64,000 nucleotides of DNA from RGIG5612 sp045600845 (GTDB taxonomy: Bacteria; Bacillota; Clostridia; Lachnospirales; Lachnospiraceae), in the NCBI GenBank assembly GCA_045600845.1, contig JAZRYR010000053.1, positions 31,890-95,889 of the forward strand, in the 5' to 3' direction. The position numbers were made by a program, and so were the translations under genes. Below, in pieces: positions 16,558 through 26,017 of this stretch (positions within the stretch are counted from its first letter, which is position 1; each line of letters begins with the position of its first letter). Under the pieces are notes generated by a model. That model was given only the letters and a program-made list of their open reading frames with translations, did no database searches and was not told the origin of the DNA.

Positions 16558-17985
16558 CTAAAACTGAGCGTAAACAAATTCCGTATTCGCAATGCTCAAT
16601 GATAACATTATCATAACAATCACAAACCAATAAACAAAAATTCTTACCGGTAGTTTCTTTCTTGCAACCAGATCTGTGATTTTTTCCCTGGCATTATATT
16701 CTATGACAGAACCCAGCAACATTGCAAGAAAACCAATCACTAATAATATCCATTGGATTCCATCTAAGCCAAACTTGAAAAGTCCTCCATCGAAAACCTT
16801 TTTTATCCGGAAATCCGTGAAGATTTTTCCCAGATAATTCATAAACTGGGTAAAGCTTGCAACACCGATCATAATGGTCGGAAACCAAGCAAGTAAAGCA
16901 GTCCGGATCTGCTGCCAGAATTTCCATGCCGGTGTGCGTGTAAGCTTTGGATGGCTTTCATCGAATTTTTTGCTGACAGGCTCCAATAAGTAAGTCAGAA
17001 TAAATACGATTCCACAATAAATGCCCATGAACAGGAACTTCCAGCCGGTACCATGCCATAAGCCCATAAAGATCCAAAGAATCATCAAGGCTCCGCAGGA
17101 AGCAAGCTTCGTACGGCTTTTCTTTTTCTCTTTTCCCGCAGCTTTCATAAATTTCTTCACCGGTTTGCTCATCATCACCGGATAATAAATATAGTCTTTC
17201 ATCCAGGAGCTTAAGGTCATATGCCATCTTCTCCAGAATTCCGGAATGCTTCTGGAAAAATACGGCTGGCGGAAATTTTCCGGCAGATCGATTCCCAGCA
17301 TCTGTCCAATTCCTAAAGCCATGTCCACACAACCGGAAAAATCTGCATATAAGTTCAGAGGCATCAGAATCAGACAAATCAGCACAATAGATCCTGCCGC
17401 TTTTTCATTGGCAGATACTGCCGCCATGAAAGCAGCTGCCCGATTAGCAATTGCCATTTTTTTGAAAGCTCCCCAGCCAAAACGGACCAGGCCGGTTTTG
17501 ATTTTTTGCGATTCAAACTTATGTCCCCTCCGGAACTGAACGGTTAACGGTTCATACCGGTTGATCGGTCCTTGGGATATGGCCGGGAAGAATCCTGCAA
17601 AAAGTAATAATCTGGCGTAATTCATTTCCGGCTCGATGGTTTCGTTATAAACGTCTACCAGATAGCCAATCAGCATCAAGGTATAATAGGACATTCCTAA
17701 AGTGCTGATCAGTCTCACTGGAACGGCTTTTAGGGCGATCATCAATACCAGCAGCACCAGCGAAAGAGCCAGTACCAGCCCTTTCTTTTCCAGCACTTTT
17801 TTTCCTGCTGCAAATACAATCAAAGTCTCCAGAGCCAGAGCCAATACCGCAGGAATGGATAACGCCAGATAGAATACCAAGCTTCCTATCAGGAGCAGAA
17901 TCCATTGAGTTTTTTCTGGCAGAACATAATATAAAATAAACAGTACAATGAAAAAGGCAAAAAACAGAAAACTTAAGAAGTTCAT
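16558..17985 (-). CDS. MBOAT O-acyltransferase C (DltB-like)
   Basis: A 475-residue polytopic membrane protein of the DltB/AlgI branch of MBOAT enzymes, which move an acyl group from a cytoplasmic carrier to an outside acceptor. Family marks are SQGPINRYEPL (about 138), DFSGCVDMALGIGQML (215), PEFWRRWHMTLSSWMKDY (248) and the catalytic His311 in MGLWHGTG. It overlaps its extracytoplasmic partner gene by 4 bp. It resembles acyltransferase A (23940-25487) more than B: both share the PEFWRRWH form and a KKFD..PKL segment after the catalytic His. Confidence 0.9.
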   Translation of the reverse strand: MNFLSFLFFAFFIVLFILYYVLPEKTQWILLLIGSLVFYLALSIPAVLALALETLIVFAAGKKVLEKKGLVLALSLVLLVLMIALKAVPVRLISTLGMSYYTLMLIGYLVDVYNETIEPEMNYARLLLFAGFFPAISQGPINRYEPLTVQFRRGHKFESQKIKTGLVRFGWGAFKKMAIANRAAAFMAAVSANEKAAGSIVLICLILMPLNLYADFSGCVDMALGIGQMLGIDLPENFRQPYFSRSIPEFWRRWHMTLSSWMKDYIYYPVMMSKPVKKFMKAAGKEKKKSRTKLASCGALMILWIFMGLWHGTGWKFLFMGIYCGIVFILTYLLEPVSKKFDESHPKLTRTPAWKFWQQIRTALLAWFPTIMIGVASFTQFMNYLGKIFTDFRIKKVFDGGLFKFGLDGIQWILLVIGFLAMLLGSVIEYNAREKITDLVARKKLPVRIFVYWFVIVMIMLSLSIANTEFVYAQF

Positions 17986-18968
17986 TTTTCCACCTCCCCT
18001 AAAATCATCTCTTTAATAGAGTCGGTGTAGACGATGGCGCCCGCTTCATTCAGATGGTCTGCATCGTCAAAATATTTTTCATCGTAACTTGCAAAATCTG
18101 TTTCAATATGAACGTTATCGAAGCCTGCATAGTCCTGCTTTAACTGTACAAAATACTCACTAAAAGGCTGCCAAATTTTTTTACAGTCCTCATAAGTCGT
18201 TGCAATCAGCGGCATATTCAGGGAATATACTTCAATTCCGTTCTCAATACATAAATCAATGGTCTTCCGGTAATAAGAATCCAGCGTCTGAAGAATGATC
18301 AGTCTGTCCATATCATACTCGCCGGAAGTCGGCCACCAACTGACAAAGGTCTTAAAGCCTTTTCGGTTTACCATGTCCGCATAAGCGGAACGGTTAATGG
18401 TAAGTCGGTCCTCTTTCAGTGCATTTACCAATGCGGACATATATTTTGTCGGCGATTTTATTTTATATTCCAGCAGCGTCCATTTCCCCTTTTCCCCATT
18501 GGAGTTCAGCACTTCCGTTTCATCAAAACTTTCTGCCTGATCGATTACCTCACAAGCTTCTTTGGAATTCAAAAAGCCAAAATAAATGTCCCGGGACCAG
18601 AAGCCATCAAAGCTGGAAAAATGATACGCACTTTCCGAAAGAATGACGGTCTTCGGAACACCCATATGCTCCATATAATTTTTTAAAGTGAAATAAGCCT
18701 CTACAGAGGTGGATCCACCCTGGGCAAGATTAAAACATCTGTCGGAAAGTTCGGAAGGCAGTACTCCGGATTTCGCTTTAGAATCACCGAGCACGATGAT
18801 ATCGGAAGGATTCAGGTCCGTCTGCCCATAAATATAATCCTTCGTCTGGTTGTACAGGGAATACTCACCATCCATATAGTTCATTGGAAAAGCAGCAAGA
18901 AAAACCCATAACGCAATTACAGGCAGTAAAATCAGTATGACTTTTCCAAGAACTTTCAGGACTTTCAT
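17982..18968 (-). CDS. Membrane-anchored SGNH-like protein, partner of MBOAT C
   Basis: A 328-residue protein with one N-terminal membrane helix (about 8-28) and an extracytoplasmic SGNH-hydrolase-like domain. The GDS block is IIVLGDSKAKSG (Ser63) and the catalytic Asp-His pair is DADH (Asp302, His305). Such proteins sit beside MBOAT enzymes in the place of DltD or AlgJ/PatB and complete transfer to, or trimming of, the acceptor. It overlaps both neighbours by 4 bp. The acceptor is unknown. Confidence 0.7.
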   Translation of the reverse strand: MKVLKVLGKVILILLPVIALWVFLAAFPMNYMDGEYSLYNQTKDYIYGQTDLNPSDIIVLGDSKAKSGVLPSELSDRCFNLAQGGSTSVEAYFTLKNYMEHMGVPKTVILSESAYHFSSFDGFWSRDIYFGFLNSKEACEVIDQAESFDETEVLNSNGEKGKWTLLEYKIKSPTKYMSALVNALKEDRLTINRSAYADMVNRKGFKTFVSWWPTSGEYDMDRLIILQTLDSYYRKTIDLCIENGIEVYSLNMPLIATTYEDCKKIWQPFSEYFVQLKQDYAGFDNVHIETDFASYDEKYFDDADHLNEAGAIVYTDSIKEMILGEVEK

Positions 18969-19696
18969 TTTACAATCCGGACGATACCATTCTCCTTATT
19001 GCTTTCCTCCAATAATTCCATCATAACATCAATGACTTCCTCTGCCGAAAGCATTCGGCCCCGCTCCGACTGAGCTGCAACGGTATCCTTCATAATCTGA
19101 GGCATGTCATCTAAAAATTTCGTATCTGTAAGATCCGGCGCCATGGCATTAATCTGAATATTCTTTCCGCCATATTCCTTGGCTAAAGCCCTGGTCAGAC
19201 CGATCATGGCACTCTTGGTGGAAACGTAAGGAGCCAGGAAATTTGGGGTTCCTTCTTCCGTTCCGTAATAGGAAGACATAAGAATTATCTTTCCGTTCTT
19301 TTCTTTCGCCATTCTTGGAAGAACCTTCATCAGAATCAGTACCGCAGACCGGAAAGAAATTTCCATATTGGCTTTAAAAACGTCCCATGTAAGTTTTTTA
19401 AACTGTAATGGTTTGGCCTTTGGCGCAGGAAGGTGAATCATATCGGTTATAACGTCTCTGCCCTCCAGGTCATCGTTCAGCTTTTCGATTTCTTCCATAT
19501 CGGTCATATCAACGTTACGGAGAATTATTTTTTCTTTCAGTTCCGGATAAGTTTCGGTCAATACGTCCAGCTGTTCTTTGGCATCAAAACAGGTGCCGTA
19601 GATCCATTCCACATCCTCCAGTCCGGTTTTACACATCCGTTCGATTAAAGCGATACCAAAGGCAGAATCTGCTGCCGTTATTAAAAATCTTCTCAT
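18965..19696 (-). CDS. Short-chain dehydrogenase/reductase in acylation operon
   Basis: A 243-residue SDR with the catalytic Tyr-Lys pair YVSTK near 155 and an upstream Ser (ILMSSYYG). The N-terminal nucleotide site is atypical (ITAADSAFGIA instead of TGxxxGxG), so cofactor binding may differ. It could reduce a 3-ketoacyl thioester or another keto group, making the hydroxyacyl unit handed on in this pathway. The C-terminal NAMAPDLTDT stretch is typical. Four-base overlaps on both sides tie it to the operon. Confidence 0.8.
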   Translation of the reverse strand: MRRFLITAADSAFGIALIERMCKTGLEDVEWIYGTCFDAKEQLDVLTETYPELKEKIILRNVDMTDMEEIEKLNDDLEGRDVITDMIHLPAPKAKPLQFKKLTWDVFKANMEISFRSAVLILMKVLPRMAKEKNGKIILMSSYYGTEEGTPNFLAPYVSTKSAMIGLTRALAKEYGGKNIQINAMAPDLTDTKFLDDMPQIMKDTVAAQSERGRMLSAEEVIDVMMELLEESNKENGIVRIVK

Positions 19697-20109
19697 TCCA
19701 TTACTCCGATCTGCATGCTTGCTTTCAGTTTCTTTTCTCCGGCTTCATTTACCCCATTTACTTTCAATACGATAAACCGAAAGGTATCATTCTTTTCCGA
19801 TACTTTTCCCGTAAATTTTAATTTCTCTCCCGGGAACACGGGCTTGGCAAATTTCGCTTCCACGCTCTGGATCAAAGAATATCTTCCCGGCATATATACC
19901 CCGGCCATCGTAGAAAGAAAGGAGGCCGTTAACATGCCAAAAACGACTTTCCCTTCAAATCCTTTCTCTTTCGCAAAAGAAGGGTCGTTATGCAAAGGAT
20001 TCACATCCTCCGTCATCGTTTTAAAAGCTTCCATCATGTCTTCCGTGATGATAATTTCAAAACTTTCTTCCTGTCCGATTTGTATTTCGTCAAATCTGTA
20101 TTCGTTCAT
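19693..20109 (-). CDS. MaoC-like hotdog dehydratase/hydratase
   Basis: A 138-residue single hotdog protein with the (R)-specific hydratase signature DVNPLHND (Asp and His of the catalytic pair, near residue 36) and VVFGMLTASF. These enzymes hydrate enoyl-CoA/ACP to (R)-3-hydroxyacyl thioesters or do the reverse. Next to an SDR this suggests that a short hydroxyacyl or enoyl group is made for the MBOAT enzymes. It lies 24 nt after the DHHW gene and overlaps the SDR gene by 4 bp. Confidence 0.82.
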   Translation of the reverse strand: MNEYRFDEIQIGQEESFEIIITEDMMEAFKTMTEDVNPLHNDPSFAKEKGFEGKVVFGMLTASFLSTMAGVYMPGRYSLIQSVEAKFAKPVFPGEKLKFTGKVSEKNDTFRFIVLKVNGVNEAGEKKLKASMQIGVME

Positions 20110-20133
20110 TATGTTCCCCTATCGTTACCTGTT

Positions 20134-21405
20134 CTATTCAAAATCAAAAATTGGATAATAGTCCTGGATAATTGTCGTCGAATAGGTATTGATGACCATG
20201 TCCGGCGTACTTTTCCGAATATATTCTTTAATGCTGCCTTCAAAATATCTCGGGTCGATCAATTCTACTTTCTTACAAGCCAAGGCAAGGAAAGAAGTTA
20301 CGGGGATCATCATGGAGTCGCCTACGATCAAGAGGTAGGTATCGTTCTCCGCCAGATCATTTTCAACGGAAGAGAGTCCTGTCCCTTCAAAGGACAGTAA
20401 GCCCAGATAGCATTCCCGTTTATATATATTCTCTGCATCAATCTGCTTTCTATTATAGGTAACGTCAAACGCTCCTCTTACATCCATTCCATTGGATGTT
20501 TTAAAAGTAATGTCTGTCTTGAATTTCGGATAAAGGATGGTAAAATCGTCCGGTTCTACAGCGGCCAATGTCGCTCGTTTTCCTAAAGAACCCAGATAAT
20601 ATTCTTTCAATATTTCTTCCCGGTATTTTTCCGGCTCATATTGGGAAAGGTCCAACCCCAGACCGTATTTTTCATTTAAATAAACAGCGATTTTCTTCGT
20701 TGCCCAAAGAGCCGTCTCCTGCTTCCAATGATGATCGGTCTTATAGAACAGGCTATGGAAATCCTCCATCTCTTCCTGCACCGTTTTCCTTAAGTCATAG
20801 CAGTTGATTCCGCTCCTTTGTAAATCACTTATAAGAAGGTCCGAATTATAATTTGCGAAATCTTTTACTTCATTTAAGCCTTTGTCCCCATATTTGTCCA
20901 GGTTTCCGGGCGTCTGAAGATATAAGAATTCTGCCCCTGCACTTTCTGAGGTTTCCCGGAGGCCTTCAATTTTTGTGGCAATTTTCTGGATGTCTTCTTT
21001 CGTCTCTTTTCCGTTGGCGCTGGCTAAATATCCGTTGTCCAGATAAAGAATGCTGTTATATTCGCCCGGCGCATATATTTTCCAACCGATCAGGTTCTTG
21101 TAACGGACCGCATTTTCAACAAAAGTCGTCCTGCCAAAAAGCAAATCGTTGGAATAGGCATCCACATAATTTTTACCGGCATAAATGCCGTTGGAATACC
21201 CTTTATAAATTCTATCGAAATAGCTGTCGTCCTCCGTAATCTCATAAACCTTTGTTTCAATATCATGGTCCATCTGGAACAGGTCCTCTGCACCCAATTT
21301 AATGGCAACAAAACAAATGATGATTGAAATGAAAAAGGCAATCATGATTCCTATGACGATTCGGGTCATCACTTTATGAAATTTGTTTTCGTTTTGGTTT
21401 TCCAT
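20134..21405 (-). CDS. DHHW-family membrane-anchored protein (AlgJ/AlgX-like), partner of MBOAT B
   Basis: A 423-residue protein with a single N-terminal membrane helix (about 14-36) and an extracytoplasmic domain. The family motif YKTDHHWKQETA (Asp224, His225, His226) and a later LLIVGDSMMIP serine block put it with the DHHW/AlgX-AlgJ group of SGNH-fold acetylation proteins, which complete O-acyl transfer to exopolysaccharides. It starts 3 nt after the stop of MBOAT B, the AlgI-like enzyme of this operon, matching the AlgI-AlgJ pairing in alginate acetylation. Confidence 0.82.
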   Translation of the reverse strand: MENQNENKFHKVMTRIVIGIMIAFFISIIICFVAIKLGAEDLFQMDHDIETKVYEITEDDSYFDRIYKGYSNGIYAGKNYVDAYSNDLLFGRTTFVENAVRYKNLIGWKIYAPGEYNSILYLDNGYLASANGKETKEDIQKIATKIEGLRETSESAGAEFLYLQTPGNLDKYGDKGLNEVKDFANYNSDLLISDLQRSGINCYDLRKTVQEEMEDFHSLFYKTDHHWKQETALWATKKIAVYLNEKYGLGLDLSQYEPEKYREEILKEYYLGSLGKRATLAAVEPDDFTILYPKFKTDITFKTSNGMDVRGAFDVTYNRKQIDAENIYKRECYLGLLSFEGTGLSSVENDLAENDTYLLIVGDSMMIPVTSFLALACKKVELIDPRYFEGSIKEYIRKSTPDMVINTYSTTIIQDYYPIFDFE

Positions 21406-21408
21406 AAA

Positions 21409-22884
21409 TCAAAAGTTAAAGTATATGAACGGATTATAGGCTTCTGTAATTACCAACAGCACGGATAAAACAAATATTACCAGCGTAAGGATTCCCCGTG
21501 CGATTCCTTTCACTTTTTCATTTGTGACTTTATTACGGATACTTCTTGCCAGCGGCGTAGATAGCAAAATCCCAACAAGAAGTACGATTTTTCCATTATT
21601 CAGATAATCGAAAAATGCGCTGTCCACAAAGCCTGCGCTGGTGCCGCCAAACATATTCTTTATGTAGTCCCAGGCTACGGAAAGGCTTTCTGCCCGGAAT
21701 AAAACATAGGCAATCAACAGGAAAAAAATAACGTAAATATGGTAAAAAATCTTGCTGACGGTAAAGCCCTTTTGGGTCGCTGCTTTCAAGGCCTTCTTTC
21801 CAAACTTGGAAATGCTTTCAAAGCTCATAAGTACGAAGAATAAAAGTCCCCATATGATAAAGTTCCAGTTCGCTCCATGCCAAAGTCCCATGGCCAGCCA
21901 AAGTGCCAAAAGAGAGAAAACCGCAGGAACGAATTTTCCTTTTTTCTTCCCGAATTTCTTCCGGGACCATTCTCCCAACTTTATGAATCCATTACTTCTC
22001 TGCAGCGGATAAAACAGATAATCCCTCATCCAGCTTCCCAAGGTCATATGCCATCTTCTCCAATATTCCGTGAAGGATAAGGACACGTACGGATAATCGA
22101 AGTTCTCCGGGAATCGGAATCCGAAGATTCTTCCTAATCCGATTGCCATATCAGAATATCCGGAAAAGTCAAAGTAAATCTGTAAAGTATAGCAAACGGT
22201 TCCCAGCCAAGCCGTTAATACAGAATCTGCTCCCGGGCTTAAAAACGCATAATCCGCAATAATGGCCAGATAATTGGAAAGAATTACTTTCTTTCCCAGT
22301 CCATACACAAATCGAGTGATCCCATAAGTGATATCGGCGCTGGTTTCCTGTCGGTCTAAGAGTTCTTTTGAAACATCTTCATACCGCACGATCGGGCCTG
22401 CCACCAGCTGCGGGAACATAGAAATATAAAGACCCAGCAGCAAGAGATTTTTCTGTACCCGTTCCGGCACGCTATATACGTCCAGAATATAAGACAGAAT
22501 CTGGAAGGTATAAAAGCTGATTCCCAAAGGAAGGGCGATACTGATGTTTCCACCGAAAATGCGGGAGGCAAATCCTAAATATTTAAATACAAACAGCAGT
22601 CCGATATCGAAAACAAGAGCTGCTGCCAACAGAAGTCTTCTCGTTGCGACCTTTTCCTGTTTTCCAAGCCCCAGTCCGATCAGCCAATTCAATACAATTG
22701 AGGCCATCAGCAGAAATACGAATTTCGGTTCTCCCCAGGCATAGAAAACAAGACTTGCTGCCAGCAAGACCATATTTTTAAATTTTCTTCCGCCGTCACT
22801 CATTTTTTTAATAAACGGGTTAAAGTAAAAAATGAGCACCAGAGGCAAGAATACAAATAAAAATATATTTCCTGAAAATACCAT
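21409..22884 (-). CDS. MBOAT O-acyltransferase B (AlgI-like)
   Basis: A 491-residue MBOAT enzyme of the AlgI type, with LPLGISFYTFQILSYILDVY (about 118), PQLVAGPIVRYED, DFSGYSDMAIGLGRIFGF (240), YWRRWHMTLGSWMRDYLFYPL (274) and catalytic His336 in MGLWHGANW. The SGYSDMAIG and SFYTFQ forms set it apart from acyltransferases A and C and match polysaccharide O-acetylation enzymes. It is followed at once by a DHHW partner. It shares one base with the gene before it (stop and start in TAATG). Confidence 0.92.
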   Translation of the reverse strand: MVFSGNIFLFVFLPLVLIFYFNPFIKKMSDGGRKFKNMVLLAASLVFYAWGEPKFVFLLMASIVLNWLIGLGLGKQEKVATRRLLLAAALVFDIGLLFVFKYLGFASRIFGGNISIALPLGISFYTFQILSYILDVYSVPERVQKNLLLLGLYISMFPQLVAGPIVRYEDVSKELLDRQETSADITYGITRFVYGLGKKVILSNYLAIIADYAFLSPGADSVLTAWLGTVCYTLQIYFDFSGYSDMAIGLGRIFGFRFPENFDYPYVSLSFTEYWRRWHMTLGSWMRDYLFYPLQRSNGFIKLGEWSRKKFGKKKGKFVPAVFSLLALWLAMGLWHGANWNFIIWGLLFFVLMSFESISKFGKKALKAATQKGFTVSKIFYHIYVIFFLLIAYVLFRAESLSVAWDYIKNMFGGTSAGFVDSAFFDYLNNGKIVLLVGILLSTPLARSIRNKVTNEKVKGIARGILTLVIFVLSVLLVITEAYNPFIYFNF

Positions 22885-23939
22885 TAATCTGCCTCTACAT
22901 AAAACCGATAGGATTCATATAATCCATTCCAAAACGCTGCCGTGGATTCCGGATTCTCCTCTCCGGTCTTTCTTTTATCTGTAAAATCGCAGGTCTGCTT
23001 CATGTACCGGGCGAGATACCTGCTGATTTTTTCACTTCCATAAACGTTAAAATGGGAAGAAGAATCGGCCAGATCCCTTTTCTCATCAATTTCCATTTCT
23101 GCCAAAGGCTCCGGGGTATTCATCTCAAAGAATTCCAGGCCTTCTTCTTCAGCAAAGGTTGTTACCGCCTCGTGAATATCCTTTGTCCAGCCTTTGGAAG
23201 GAGTTTTAAAGAGCACCAGACGGACGCCCTTGGATTCACAAAGCTGGCGCATTAAACCAAAGTAATGACGGTTGACCTCGGTGATTTCCGTCACATAAGG
23301 TGCCCCCAGTTCCTCATCGGTCGGGAGCCATTTATAATCTTTTTCATAGACAAAATGATCCTTCGTTGCCACATAGCCCATAAAAAGATGCTCATACTTA
23401 TCATGATATCTGCTATAGAGGGTTCCCTCAAAAATTTCTTTCCACCGGCTGTGGAATTTATACAACGGAATCAGATAATTGATCTTTTTATAATGATCTA
23501 CGGTAATGCTGTTATCATTTTCATCGTCTTCCTTCAACTCACAGATCAGTTTCAGCTTATCAAAATTCAAAGGCATTTTGTCTAAAGACAGCTGGTTAAA
23601 GGAAGCTTTTCCATAGTTATATTGAAAACCGCTGGTATCAAAAAATACCACCTTTGGTGTATGTCTTTTTAATTCATTTTTTAACTGATAGTAATTGATG
23701 ATAATCGATGCCTGCTCGCTGGACAGGTTATATCCCACGAACCCTGACTCATCCCAGATCACGACTGGATTTACATCATAAAAAACATTACTGGTTCCCA
23801 AAACGATATAATCCAGTTCTTCGCAGCCCTTGGAAGTATCGGCCGAAAAATCTGTTTGCGGCATGAATAAAGCGTTTGCTCCAATCAGCAGCAACAAAAG
23901 GATCCCTATGAAAATAAGTGCTTTCCCTAATTTTTTCAT
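22884..23939 (-). CDS. Membrane-anchored SGNH-like protein, partner of MBOAT A
   Basis: A 351-residue protein with one N-terminal membrane helix (about 7-25) followed by an extracytoplasmic SGNH-like domain. The serine block is YIVLGTSNVFYDVNP, with GTSN in place of GDSx, and the C-terminal Asp-His pair is in DLADSSSHFNVYG. It follows MBOAT A with no gap, in the position of DltD. The GTSN variant suggests a binding or transferase role, but hydrolase activity cannot be ruled out. Confidence 0.7.
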   Translation of the reverse strand: MKKLGKALIFIGILLLLLIGANALFMPQTDFSADTSKGCEELDYIVLGTSNVFYDVNPVVIWDESGFVGYNLSSEQASIIINYYQLKNELKRHTPKVVFFDTSGFQYNYGKASFNQLSLDKMPLNFDKLKLICELKEDDENDNSITVDHYKKINYLIPLYKFHSRWKEIFEGTLYSRYHDKYEHLFMGYVATKDHFVYEKDYKWLPTDEELGAPYVTEITEVNRHYFGLMRQLCESKGVRLVLFKTPSKGWTKDIHEAVTTFAEEEGLEFFEMNTPEPLAEMEIDEKRDLADSSSHFNVYGSEKISRYLARYMKQTCDFTDKRKTGEENPESTAAFWNGLYESYRFYVEAD

Positions 23940-25487
23940 TTAAAATCCCTGATAAATAAAGCTTCCGGCTTCTAAGTTTCCGCCATAATTTCCAACAATA
24001 ATCACAACCATCAGTAAAATCAAAATAATCAGCCACCGGAGGACGATGTTCCTATTGGACAGACGGTCCCTTACATCTTTCTTTTTATGTAAGGTCGCCA
24101 GAACAATCCAAAGAATCACTCCGAAAAGAATGACCAAAAAATCCAGAAGATCGACTCCCAGCAGCTTTATATCGGTAATCTTTTCAATTCCCGTTTCCGG
24201 AATCGTAACCAGACCCATTGCCGGCTTTTTAAACAGATTGCCAAGGTACGCCATTCCTTCTTTTATGGTCGGCATAAAGAAAAAGAAGGCTCCGATCATG
24301 GCCAGAAAATAGGTCCGGACAGCGCAGAATATGCCATAAGCTTTGGAAACAACCAGTTTTGGAAATCTGCTGTCAAATTTCTTAATCGGCCCTTCCATTA
24401 CCGTTGCAACGATAATGATGAAAGCATAGTAAAGACCGGATATGATATATTTCATTTCCAGTCCATGCCACAATCCATATACAAGCCACACCAGCAGAAC
24501 GCCGATGCAGGTAACCAGAACAGACGCGCCTTTTCTGCCGATTCTGTCTTTTGCTTTTTTATTCAACATTTTCGCAGGCTTCGATGTTATGAAACTATAC
24601 ATTACATAATCTCTGAGCCATGCGCCTAAAGTGATATGCCACCTTCTCCAGAATTCCGGGACGTTCTTGGAAAGATATGGATGGTCGAAATTCTCCGGAA
24701 GACGGATGCCTAAAATCTCAGAAGATCCAAGAACAATATCCATGCAACCGGAAAAATCCATGTAAAGATTTAAAGAGCATAAAGCAACGGTCAGGATGAT
24801 CCAGCCACCGGAATAAAGGTTGTCCTGCCACCCTGCGGTCATATTCCCTACCACCGCAGAAAGCCGTTCTGCAACGACCAGCTTTTTAAAGAAGCCCCAG
24901 ATCATCCGCAAGATTCCATAGGTAAGGTTTTCATACCGGAATCTGTGAGAGATAAAAAGCTGTTCACTTAACTCATCATAACGGTTGATCGGTCCTTGCG
25001 TAAGAATCGGGAAAAAGCTGATAAAAGCCAGTACCTTTGCAAAATTATTCTCTGCAGGATATTTGTCCCGGAACACATCAATGGAATAACTGATGCCGGA
25101 AATAGAATAATATGAAATTCCCAAGGGAACGATGTAATTCAGGGAGCCGCCTGCTGTTTTTCCTGCGAAATTCAGTCCGGATAACAATCCGGCAAAGCCT
25201 TGCCCAAACCAACCGGCATATTTCAAAACAACAACAATCCCGAAAACGAAAACCAGTTCCAGAATAAAGAGCCCTTTTGATTTTTTTGTTTCAAATACCT
25301 TCGTGAAACCATAAATAAGGATTGCTTCCGCCAATACAAATATCAGGAATCCACCACTGGCCAGAGCGTAAAACCCAAGGCTTGATGCCAGAAGCCATAT
25401 CCATTGAGCATTCCCGCGTAACAGATAGTAAACAAGCGTTACGATGCCCAGAAATATTAAAAAGTAAATTGAAACCAGGCTTATCAT
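23940..25487 (-). CDS. MBOAT O-acyltransferase A (DltB-like)
   Basis: A 515-residue MBOAT membrane enzyme. Marks are PLGISYYSISGISYSIDVF (about 121), TQGPINRYDELS (163), DFSGCMDIVLGSSEILGI (244), PEFWRRWHITLGAWLRDY (277) and catalytic His341 in YGLWHG. It is the first transferase of the operon and lies 4 nt after the second carrier-protein gene, so the carriers and this enzyme are likely made together, as DltC and DltB are. It is clearly paralogous to acyltransferase C. Confidence 0.9.
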   Translation of the reverse strand: MISLVSIYFLIFLGIVTLVYYLLRGNAQWIWLLASSLGFYALASGGFLIFVLAEAILIYGFTKVFETKKSKGLFILELVFVFGIVVVLKYAGWFGQGFAGLLSGLNFAGKTAGGSLNYIVPLGISYYSISGISYSIDVFRDKYPAENNFAKVLAFISFFPILTQGPINRYDELSEQLFISHRFRYENLTYGILRMIWGFFKKLVVAERLSAVVGNMTAGWQDNLYSGGWIILTVALCSLNLYMDFSGCMDIVLGSSEILGIRLPENFDHPYLSKNVPEFWRRWHITLGAWLRDYVMYSFITSKPAKMLNKKAKDRIGRKGASVLVTCIGVLLVWLVYGLWHGLEMKYIISGLYYAFIIIVATVMEGPIKKFDSRFPKLVVSKAYGIFCAVRTYFLAMIGAFFFFMPTIKEGMAYLGNLFKKPAMGLVTIPETGIEKITDIKLLGVDLLDFLVILFGVILWIVLATLHKKKDVRDRLSNRNIVLRWLIILILLMVVIIVGNYGGNLEAGSFIYQGF

Positions 25488-25491
25488 TTAC

Positions 25492-25716
25492 TTACTGCAG
25501 ATCTTCCACCAATTCACAGATAGAATCAATTGTTGCAAACTGCTCTTTTGTTATATATTTTGCCTTAATGGAAATATCAAATTCATCTTCCAGGGCGGAA
25601 ACGATTTCAATAATATCCAGAGATGTTATGATTTCATCTTCCAACATGTTTTCGCCGTCGTATTCCTCAATGTCTTCGTTGATTTCTGATAAAATGCTGA
25701 TAATTTTCTCTTTCAT
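25492..25716 (-). CDS. Acyl carrier protein 2
   Basis: A 74-residue acidic helical protein of carrier size. The phosphopantetheine attachment site is Ser32 in ITSLDIIEIV, a variant with Thr in place of the usual Asp before Ser. The helix after it (SALEDEFDI) is standard. It is 40 nt after carrier 1 and 4 nt before MBOAT A. With two different carriers in one operon, the adenylating ligase and the FkbH enzyme may each load its own. Confidence 0.85.
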   Translation of the reverse strand: MKEKIISILSEINEDIEEYDGENMLEDEIITSLDIIEIVSALEDEFDISIKAKYITKEQFATIDSICELVEDLQ

Positions 25717-25756
25717 AATTCCTCCAAAATATATGTTATTTTCTAGTTTATTTCTG

Positions 25757-26002
25757 TCAGATTGCTGTTCCCCGGCCTTTAATGATTTCTACCATTTCGC
25801 CTACATTTTTCATGCCATTGACTTCTACCATGGAGAACTTCAGGCCGAAGCGTTTTTCAATAGCTACAACCAGATTGATATGCTCTAAGCTATCCCAGTC
25901 TTCAATATCGTCGGAAGTGGTAGAAGCTTCCACAACGATTTCGTCATCATCAAAAATATCCTGGAATATTTCGTTTAATGCATCATAGATTTTTTCTTCC
26001 AT
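25757..26002 (-). CDS. Acyl carrier protein 1
   Basis: An 81-residue acidic carrier protein with a canonical attachment motif DWDSLEHINLVVAIE (Ser38). It lies 15 nt behind the FkbH-like gene, and such neighbours are usually the carrier that FkbH loads with a glyceryl group. Its sequence differs clearly from carrier 2, so this is not a recent duplication. Confidence 0.88.
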   Translation of the reverse strand: MEEKIYDALNEIFQDIFDDDEIVVEASTTSDDIEDWDSLEHINLVVAIEKRFGLKFSMVEVNGMKNVGEMVEIIKGRGTAI

Positions 26003-26017
26003 TTTCTACTGCTCCTG

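Noticed and set aside
16544..16630. N-terminal extension of the DltA-like ligase
   Set aside because: It overlaps the MBOAT C coding end, and AGGAGG precedes the ATG at 16543.
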